A program made the position numbers and the translations under genes. Below, piece after piece: positions 54,224 through 60,394 of a stretch of DNA of 64,000 nucleotides. Under the pieces are notes generated by a model. It did no database searches. It saw nothing but the letters and a program-made list of their open reading frames with translations, and was not told the DNA's origin. Numbering within the stretch: the first letter of the stretch is position 1; the number at the start of each line of letters is the position of its first letter. The stretch spans positions 310,001 to 374,000 of the forward strand of contig JAFKFL010000007.1 of the NCBI GenBank assembly GCA_017308235.1. The letters are read 5' to 3'. Source of the stretch: Alphaproteobacteria bacterium. GTDB taxonomy: Bacteria > Pseudomonadota > Alphaproteobacteria > Reyranellales > Reyranellaceae.

Positions 54224-54954
54224 TCCTTCACCAGCGTCGACCAATCGAGCGTGCCGGCTTCGACCTCGGCGGCGATGCGGTCGAAGGTCTTGCGATCGAT
54301 GCGCTCGAAGGTGAGGTGATCGCCCGGCGCCAGGAAGACCGGCTGCTCGCGGCGCTGGTCGAACAGCCAGATCGGCGTGCGGCCGATCAAGTGCCAGCCG
54401 CCAGGACTCTCGAAGGGGTAGATCACAGTCATGTTCATGGCGATCGAAACCGAGGATTTCGGCACGCGCACGCGCGGCTCGCTGCGCCGCGGCAGGTAGA
54501 GCGACGGATCGAGACCCGCGATATAGGCGAGGCCGGGCATGAAACCCAGCACATAGACCGTGAAGGCGGATTTAAGATGCCCTTCGATCACCTGCTCGGG
54601 CGTGCGCTTGGTACGTTCGGCGACTTCGGTAAGGTCGGGTGCGAATTCCGGGTCGTCGTAGCAGCAGGGGATGGTGACGCGGCGGGTCTTGGCCTCGGCC
54701 GGCAGGCCGCGCGAGATCAGGGCGTCGATTTCGGGCTGCAGAGCGGCACGCGAGGTCGCCATCGGATCATAGGTGACCATCAACGAGCGCATGGAGGGCA
54801 CGGTCTCGACCACGCCCTTCAGCGCGCCGTCGGCCCGGGCGGCACCGATCGCACCGTGCAGGGCCATGACCTGGCCATTGATCTGGGGCGAGATTTGGTT
54901 GCCGAATTCGACCGTGAAGGCGGTGTCGCCGCAGGAGAGGTACCGTACGCTCAC
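54220..54954 (-). CDS. pxpB: 5-oxoprolinase subunit PxpB
   Basis: A 244-residue KipI/PxpB protein. I start it at GTG 54954, because an ATG at 54999 would place its coding region across the pxpA start on the other strand. It opens VRYLSCGDTAFTVEFGNQI, has SLMVTYDP, then a C-terminal cyclophilin-like domain with VYVLGFMPGLAYIAGLDP and ESPGGWHLIGRTP, both strongly conserved in PxpB. It is coupled to pxpC by an ATGA overlap. It probably couples ATP use to ring opening with PxpA and PxpC. Confidence 0.93.
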   Translation of the reverse strand: MSVRYLSCGDTAFTVEFGNQISPQINGQVMALHGAIGAARADGALKGVVETVPSMRSLMVTYDPMATSRAALQPEIDALISRGLPAEAKTRRVTIPCCYDDPEFAPDLTEVAERTKRTPEQVIEGHLKSAFTVYVLGFMPGLAYIAGLDPSLYLPRRSEPRVRVPKSSVSIAMNMTVIYPFESPGGWHLIGRTPIWLFDQRREQPVFLAPGDHLTFERIDRKTFDRIAAEVEAGTLDWSTLVKE

Positions 54955-54992
54955 GTCTGCTAGGATAGCGGCCCGGATCGAAGGAGTCTCGC

Positions 54993-55784
54993 ATGGCATC
55001 CACCAACATCGGACAGGTCAACATCAACTCCGACCTCGGAGAAAGCTTCGGCCCTTGGGTCATGGGCAACGACGCCGAGGTGCTGAAGATCGTGAAGTCG
55101 GCCAACGTCGCCTGCGGTTTCCATGCTAGCGACCCGGTGGTGATGATGGACACGGTGAAGCTCTGCACCCAGAACGGCGTCTCGATCGGCGCCCATCCGG
55201 GCTTCGCTGACCTGCAGGGCTTCGGCCGGCGCGTGATCCATCTTTCGACCAAGGAGCTCGAGGCCAACATCGCCTATCAGCTGGGCGCGCTGCAGGCGAT
55301 CGCGGCACTCTTTGGCACCAAGGTCACGCACATCAAGCCGCACGGCATGATGGGCAACATGTCAGCCGAGAGCGCCGAGATGTCCGAGGCGATCGCGCGC
55401 GCCACCAAGGCGGTCGACCGCGACATGATTTTCCTCTGCCAGGCCAACACCGAGCAGGGCAAGGCCGCGCGCAAGCTCGGCCTGCGTGCCGCGGAGGAGG
55501 TGTTCGCCGACCGCACCTATACCGACAAGGGGCATCTCACGCCGCGCAAGGAAGCGAACTCGATGATCAAGGATCCGGCGCAGGCCGTGGCGCATGTGCG
55601 GCGCATGGTCGACGAGCAGGCGATCTACTCGACCTCGGGCAAGCGCATTTCCTGCCGTGTCGATTCGATCTGCGTGCACGGCGACGGCCCGACCGCAATC
55701 CCGGTATCCAAGGCCGTGCGCGAAGGCCTCGAAGCCGCCGGCATCCGCATCGTCACCCTCCCGGAGATGCCGAATTTGAACTAG
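54993..55784 (+). CDS. pxpA: 5-oxoprolinase subunit PxpA (LamB/YcsF family)
   Basis: A 263-residue LamB/YcsF protein. AAGGAG lies eight bases before the ATG at 54993. It has the hallmark N terminus VNINSDLGESFG, then ANVACGFHASDP, GVSIGAHPGFAD and VTHIKPHGMMGN, the metal and substrate residues of the family. It forms the third subunit of bacterial 5-oxoprolinase. Here it is divergent from pxpBC, with 38 bases between starts, rather than in the single operon often seen. The pathway recycles spontaneously formed pyroglutamate, in keeping with the peptide and gamma-glutamyl genes elsewhere in the window. Confidence 0.95.
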   Translation: MASTNIGQVNINSDLGESFGPWVMGNDAEVLKIVKSANVACGFHASDPVVMMDTVKLCTQNGVSIGAHPGFADLQGFGRRVIHLSTKELEANIAYQLGALQAIAALFGTKVTHIKPHGMMGNMSAESAEMSEAIARATKAVDRDMIFLCQANTEQGKAARKLGLRAAEEVFADRTYTDKGHLTPRKEANSMIKDPAQAVAHVRRMVDEQAIYSTSGKRISCRVDSICVHGDGPTAIPVSKAVREGLEAAGIRIVTLPEMPNLN

Positions 55785-55787
55785 CGG

Positions 55788-55871
55788 AAGGATCCCTCGC
55801 TGCACTCGGGATGACACATCACTGTTGATTCCAAAGACCGTGTCATCCTGAGGCGAAGCCGAAGGATCCTT
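55788..55871. repeat. dispersed palindromic repeat, family A copy 2
   Basis: Two half-elements facing each other: 55788-55817 (GGATCCCTCGC...CGGGATGACAC) and 55840-55871 (GTGTCATCCTGAGGCGAAGCC...). They match the two ends of copy 1, but the centre is replaced by 22 unrelated bases. It lies between pxpA and the amidohydrolase gene. Confidence 0.8.
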
Positions 55872-55959
55872 GTTTCGCTTCGTGAGCAGCGCTGTTTGTG
55901 GCCGCTGCACGCCTGCTTCATAGTTTCCGACGTTGTCCGGGAATAGCGGAGGAGCAGGC

Positions 55960-57129
55960 ATGCGTCCGGTATTCGATTCCCAGTCCGTTCATCACCTGAA
56001 GTTCCGCGGCGCCGTCGATGCCGACGGCCATCTGCTCGAGGATGCGAGCCTGTGGGACCGCTATATCGAGGCGAAGTATCGTGACCGCGCGCTGCGCATG
56101 AAGCGCGACGCCGATGGGCTCGAATATCTCGAGATTGCCGGTCGGCCCAGCAAGCGCACACGCAAGGGCTATCCCGCAACCTTGGGCCGCATGGGCCAGA
56201 AGGAGCTCGAGGCCTTCACGTCGCATCCCGACAAGACCTACGCCGCCAACATGCCGTTCGGCGCCTGCGATGCAGACGAGCGACTAAAACTCCTGGATGC
56301 CGAAGGGCTCGACGCCGCCGTGCTCTATCCCACGCTCGGCATTCTCTGGGAGGCGGAGCTCGACGATGCCGAGCTGAGCCAGGCCTATTGCCGTGCCTAC
56401 AATCGATGGGCTGCCGACTTCTGCCGCGGCTCGAAGGGAAGGCTCATTCCCATCGCCCATCTCTCGCTCGGCGATCCGCAAGCGGCCGCGGCCGAGCTGG
56501 AGCGCGCGGTGAAGGACGGCTGCCGCGGCGCCTTCGTCGTGCCCTTCACCTGGACGCACAAGGCGCATGGCGATCCGGTGCACGATCCGGTCTATGCCAA
56601 GGCCGTCGAGCTCGACGTGCCGATCGCGATCCATCCAGCCTTCGAACCGTTCGAGCTGCGCTCGCCGCGCTTCGAGAACGGTCACCGGCTGTCGCTGCTC
56701 GCGTCGGTGACGGCGGGCGAGGGCGTGCGCCAGGCCTTCACCACCTTCTTCGACTTCGCGACCTTCGATCGCTTCCCCAAGCTCAAACTCGTGCTGCTCG
56801 AGTCGGGAGCCGGCTGGATCGGCTACTGGCTCGATCGCCTCGATGGTGTCGCGACCGCAACCTATCTCGGGGCACGCGCACCGCTGAAGCTCAGGCCCAG
56901 CGACTATTTCCGCCGCCAGGTCTGGATCTCGGGCGATCCCGACGAGCGCACGCTGCCCGCCATGATGGCGACCTACGGCGCCGACCGTTTCTTCTGGGCC
57001 TCCGACTATCCGCATCCCGACCATACCGGCGACTATCTCCAGGCGTTGGAAGAGATGGCCGAATCGGTTCCGGCGCCGGCGCGTGCCGGCTTGCTGGGTG
57101 GGAATGTGCGGCGGGCGTTCGGGTTTTGA
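55960..57129 (+). CDS. amidohydrolase family protein (TIM-barrel metal hydrolase)
   Basis: A 389-residue amidohydrolase of the Amidohydro_2 group. GGAGGAG precedes the ATG at 55960. The N-terminal metal motif is the variant VDADGHLLED; later metal or active-site residues lie in IAIHPAFEPFELR and in WASDYPHPDHTGDYLQAL near the C terminus. This group includes ring-opening decarboxylases and hydrolases for aromatic and heterocyclic compounds. Neighbouring MFS, selenoprotein and molybdenum-hydroxylase genes suggest a catabolic cluster, but no substrate can be named. Confidence 0.9.
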   Translation: MRPVFDSQSVHHLKFRGAVDADGHLLEDASLWDRYIEAKYRDRALRMKRDADGLEYLEIAGRPSKRTRKGYPATLGRMGQKELEAFTSHPDKTYAANMPFGACDADERLKLLDAEGLDAAVLYPTLGILWEAELDDAELSQAYCRAYNRWAADFCRGSKGRLIPIAHLSLGDPQAAAAELERAVKDGCRGAFVVPFTWTHKAHGDPVHDPVYAKAVELDVPIAIHPAFEPFELRSPRFENGHRLSLLASVTAGEGVRQAFTTFFDFATFDRFPKLKLVLLESGAGWIGYWLDRLDGVATATYLGARAPLKLRPSDYFRRQVWISGDPDERTLPAMMATYGADRFFWASDYPHPDHTGDYLQALEEMAESVPAPARAGLLGGNVRRAFGF

Positions 57130-57145
57130 TGGTTGCGGAAAAACG

Positions 57146-57240
57146 GTGTTATTCCGAGTCGCGCGCGGTAACCCGCGCGCTGAAGTGAGGGATCTTTGGT
57201 CGACGCCGCCAAGGATCCCTCGCTGCGCTCGGGATGACAC
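57146..57240. repeat. dispersed palindromic repeat, family A copy 3
   Basis: A 95-base copy in reverse orientation to copy 1, from GTGTTATTCCGAG to CTCGGGATGACAC. It shares the GCGCGCGG/CCGCGCGC hairpin and two GATCCCTC-type modules with an insertion between them. It ends 38 bases before the MFS gene start, so it may lie in or near that promoter. Confidence 0.88.
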
Positions 57241-57278
57241 AAGCATTTGCGAATAACGAATAAGAACAGGGGGGAATA

Positions 57279-58538
57279 GTGACCGCAGCAGCAAGGCTCG
57301 CGCCGCACCGGAATCGCTGGGTGCGGATTCTGGGCGTCGCTTTCGTCATGTACGTGCTCTCCTTCATCGATCGCACGAATATCGCGATGGCGATCCCGGC
57401 ACTGCGCTCGGAGCTCGGCATCAGCGCCTCGTCGATCGGCTTCGCTACGGGGATGTTCTTCTGGGGTTACATCATCCTGCAGATCCCGGCAGGCCGGCTC
57501 GCCGCCGTGTGGAGCGCGAAGTGGGTCATCCTCTGCCTGCTGCTATTCTGGAGCGTCGTTTCGTTCTCGACCGCGTTCGTGCACACGGAGAACCAGTTGA
57601 TCGCCAACCGGTTCATTCTCGGGCTGTTCGAAGGCGGCGTGCTCACCTGCACGATCGTGCTGATCCGCAAGTGGTTCACGCGGGCGGAGAGGGCACGCGC
57701 CAATACGCTGTTCCTGATCAGCATTCCGATTGCCCAGGTGATCGCCAACCCGATCTCCGGCCTCGTGCTGGCGCACTTTGGCTGGCAGATGATGTTCATC
57801 GTCGAGGCGCTGCCGGGCCTGGTATGGGCGCTGGTGTGGGTCTGGGCCATCACCGAGGAACCGAAGGATGCACGCTGGCTCGATCCGGCGGAAAAAGCCC
57901 GGCTCGTCTCCGCTCTCGAAGCGGAGGCGATGGAGAGTGGGCCTGTCCAGGGCCATTGGCTGAAAACCCTGTGGCATCCCGCGGTGCTCCTGCTGGCGCT
58001 CTACAATTTCGCGGCGCTGATGGCGGAGTGGGGCGTCACTTTCTGGCTGCCGACGGTGCTCAAGGAGACCGGATTGTCGATCGTGGCCGTGGGCTACCTG
58101 GCGGCGATTCCGCCGGCAGCCGGCGCTGTCATGATGATCCTGGTCGCGATCAGCTCCGACCGACGGCAGGAGCGCAAGTGGCACATGATCCTGGCCACGG
58201 CGCTCTCCGGCGTCTTTCTGCTGATGGCGCAGTTTGTCGGTCAGGGCAATACGGCCGGCATCCTGATCCTGCTTACATTGGCCGTCGCCTCGTTCCTCGG
58301 CCGGTTCGGGCCGTTCTGGTCCCTGCCAACGGAGGTGCTGCCGCCGGCGGTGGCGGGCGTCGGCATTGGCCTCGTGAACGGCGCCGGCAATCTTGGCGGC
58401 ACCGTCGGACCCTATTTCTTCGGCTTCGTGCGGGAGTGGACCGGAAGCTTCACCCTGGCCCTCACTGCGGGCGGGATTTCGCTCATCGTGGGCAGCCTGC
58501 TCGTCGTGCCCATCCGTCAGCGCGCGAAAGCGCGCTGA
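57279..58538 (+). CDS. MFS transporter, anion:cation symporter-like
   Basis: A 419-residue 12-helix carrier of the ACS group, which imports organic acids such as phthalate, tartrate, hexuronates or 4-hydroxyphenylacetate. GTG at 57279 follows AGGGGGG. Signatures: YVLSFIDRTNIAMAIPAL in helix 1, FFWGYIILQIPAGRLA before helix 3, GLFEGGVLTCTIVLIRKWF in helix 4, and PIAQVIANPISG. Its stop lies inside a very strong hairpin (58512-58543) that separates it from the convergent selenoprotein operon. The upstream amidohydrolase gene may work with it. The substrate is probably an organic anion. Confidence 0.94.
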   Translation: MTAAARLAPHRNRWVRILGVAFVMYVLSFIDRTNIAMAIPALRSELGISASSIGFATGMFFWGYIILQIPAGRLAAVWSAKWVILCLLLFWSVVSFSTAFVHTENQLIANRFILGLFEGGVLTCTIVLIRKWFTRAERARANTLFLISIPIAQVIANPISGLVLAHFGWQMMFIVEALPGLVWALVWVWAITEEPKDARWLDPAEKARLVSALEAEAMESGPVQGHWLKTLWHPAVLLLALYNFAALMAEWGVTFWLPTVLKETGLSIVAVGYLAAIPPAAGAVMMILVAISSDRRQERKWHMILATALSGVFLLMAQFVGQGNTAGILILLTLAVASFLGRFGPFWSLPTEVLPPAVAGVGIGLVNGAGNLGGTVGPYFFGFVREWTGSFTLALTAGGISLIVGSLLVVPIRQRAKAR

Positions 58539-58543
58539 CGGAT
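58512..58543. terminator. perfect 14-bp hairpin with GAAA loop between convergent operons
   Basis: ATCCGTCAGCGCGC (58512-58525), loop GAAA and GCGCGCTGACGGAT (58530-58543) form a perfect stem with a GNRA tetraloop. It overlaps the MFS stop codon and sits 14 bases from the selenoprotein gene's stop. Probable bidirectional transcript end, although no T run follows on either side. Confidence 0.65.
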
Positions 58544-58557
58544 AGAGGGCGCTCAAT

Positions 58558-59079
58558 TTATTGGTTCAGCAGAATCGGCAGCGCCTGTTTGTAGGCAACC
58601 TCGGCCCGGGCCTTGAGCTCGGCCGGGGTGCAGCTGCCGATGGGATGCTGGACCGCGAGGAACGGGTAATCGGGCAGGCCGAGCACCCGTGCGATGTTCT
58701 TGGCGGTCACGACGAATGGCGTGGTGCAGAGCACCACCGCGCGCTTGCCGAGCTGTTCGAAGCTGATGCCGTCGTGCAGACTGCACGTTGAGCAGGAGCC
58801 TCAATCACCGAGGCCGGTCAGCAGGAAGTCGACCTCCTGCGCGACCTGGACCAGCGTGTTGGAGGGCGCCGGTGCGCTGGCATTGCTCTTCGAGGCGAGC
58901 GTGCGCACGGTGCAGCCGTTGCGCGCGACGAACAACGCCGCCACCTCGTTCAGCATTTCCTCGGCATTCAGTTTGCCGTTCTCCAGCACGCCGATCCGCA
59001 TGCCATCGATCGAGGCGAGTGCGGGCGCGCGGAATGCCTTGCGCTTGGGCGTGGTGGAGAGCGGCGAGTAGAGCTGCAT
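58558..59079 (-). CDS. UGSC family selenoprotein (in-frame UGA read as selenocysteine)
   Basis: A 173-residue protein if the TGA at 58803-58801 is decoded as selenocysteine, residue 93. The reading frame runs MQLYSPLSTTPKRKAF...LLTGLGD-U-GSCSTC and continues for 80 more codons to TAA at 58558. U-G-S-C is the motif that names the UGSC family. GAGGAG precedes the ATG at 59079. The sequence on both sides of the TGA is protein-like, ends with a normal stop and has one more Cys motif (GSCTPAE). A hairpin at the SECIS position follows (58773-58787). A thiol/selenol redox role is likely; the substrate is unknown. It is downstream of a partner gene 14 bases away. Confidence 0.88.
58773..58787 (-). 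promoter_or_regulatory. SECIS-like hairpin for selenocysteine insertion
   Basis: On the minus strand CGTGCA-GTC-TGCACG forms a perfect six-base stem. The apical loop begins 19 bases after the UGA and contains G-U. The core TGCA-GTC-TGCAC is very like the E. coli fdhF SECIS tip as I recall it (TGCAGGTCTGCAC), at nearly the same distance from the UGA. It would be bound by SelB. Confidence 0.78.
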
Positions 59080-59093
59080 CGGTCGACTCCTCG

Positions 59094-60170
59094 TTATTTG
59101 CGGTTGGCGATGGCCGCGTGTTGCATGATCGAGCCGCGGCCGCGACTCCAGGACGGGATGAAACAGGAATGGCCGCCGGCATCGCCGCCGCCCAGGGTGA
59201 TCAGAATATCGTCGGGCCGCAGCCCGCGGTGCACGAAGCCTGCTTCGGCCAGCGCATGTGCGCCATCGCCATGCTGGGTGTCGTACTCGCGGTCGCGGTA
59301 CTTGCCGACGCCCTTCATGCCATCGACCGAACGCCTGGCCTGCGCAAACAGGAAGCCCTGCGCCTGCTCGCGCGTCCAGCCGGCATCAGCGATGATCTGC
59401 ATGTGCTCGGGCGCCAGGATCACGACGCTTTGGCCGAGTGTAATGCAGCCGTAGTTCGCCATGGCGTCGGCGACCGAGCCCAGGACCTGCTCGGGTGTAT
59501 TGCCGCCGTGGTTCTCGACATTGCAGAAGCCGCCGCCGGCGAAGACGGTGACGCTCGAGGTGCCCTTCGGGTAGCCCTGCGTCTCGCAGAGGAGCGGCCA
59601 GGGATTGCCGCGCGAGCGCTCGGCGATGCAGAAGCTGTACTTGCCCGGATTGCCTTGCGTTGATTTGTCCGAGATGCCCGGCAGCATCTGGAAGACGTTG
59701 CGCAGGATCAGCCGCACGGCGCGGCCGATCGTGCCGTTGGCGCGATTGCCGGGCCCGAACAGGTTCACGTCGGAATTCATGCCGATCTCGTCGGCGTAGG
59801 GGCCGCTCACGACGAGGAGCGGCGCCGAACCGCCGGTGCTGGCGGTCGAGCCGTGGAAATTGAACTCCGGCCGGTCCATCGCCTCGAAGGCCGCGACCAG
59901 CATGGGAAAATATTCCGGCAGGCACCCGGCCATGACGGCATTGACGGCGGCGGCATGCAGGGAGAGGTCGAGGCCGGTTGCGGGATGATGCGCGATCACT
60001 GTCTCCGCCGGCCGGGTGTCGGCTGCGAGCATCGCTTTCACGCGATCGACGACCGGCGGGACGACCGGCAGGCCGTCCGTCCAGCCCTGCTCGTAGCAAT
60101 AGTCGATGGCGGCCAGCAGGTCGTCCGGCACCTCATGGATGCGGGGTGAGATGGTTGCTGCTGCTGGCAT
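59094..60170 (-). CDS. conserved hypothetical protein, operon partner of the UGSC selenoprotein
   Basis: A 358-residue soluble protein of unknown function. I start it at ATG 60170, eight bases after GGAG. It opens with the phrase YCYEQGWTDGLPVVPP and has further Cys/Gly-rich blocks: MAGCLPEYFPMLVAAFEAM, GGGFCNVENHGGNTPEQVL, ANYGCITLGQSVVILAPEHM and a C-terminal GGDAGGHSCFIPSWSRG. There is no signal peptide or membrane helix. The UGSC gene follows after 14 bases, so the two probably form one complex or pathway. The conserved glycine-rich loops suggest an enzyme that binds a phosphate or cofactor, but I cannot name it. Confidence 0.8.
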   Translation of the reverse strand: MPAAATISPRIHEVPDDLLAAIDYCYEQGWTDGLPVVPPVVDRVKAMLAADTRPAETVIAHHPATGLDLSLHAAAVNAVMAGCLPEYFPMLVAAFEAMDRPEFNFHGSTASTGGSAPLLVVSGPYADEIGMNSDVNLFGPGNRANGTIGRAVRLILRNVFQMLPGISDKSTQGNPGKYSFCIAERSRGNPWPLLCETQGYPKGTSSVTVFAGGGFCNVENHGGNTPEQVLGSVADAMANYGCITLGQSVVILAPEHMQIIADAGWTREQAQGFLFAQARRSVDGMKGVGKYRDREYDTQHGDGAHALAEAGFVHRGLRPDDILITLGGGDAGGHSCFIPSWSRGRGSIMQHAAIANRK

Positions 60171-60394
60171 CGCGGCGGCTCCGTCACGTCTTGCCGACGT
60201 TCTTCGAGGAATATCCGCGCAAACCGTAGGACTGTCAGTGCGCCAGCGCAAAGCGATTCCCGATACAGCGAAATGCCGATTCCGCCGGTGTTGGAAGGCA
60301 AACCGGTCGCCTTGTACCGCTACCGATCGCCGCTATATTCCGCGCGGCCCGGTGTGGGCCGGCCCAATTGGCCTGGATTTTTGAGGAGCGGCGT

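Noticed and set aside
58553..58804. A separate small gene downstream of the UGA
   Set aside because: The frame that would start there is a different frame from the UGSC continuation and encodes an Arg/Gly-rich shadow. Reading through the UGA gives a coherent protein instead.
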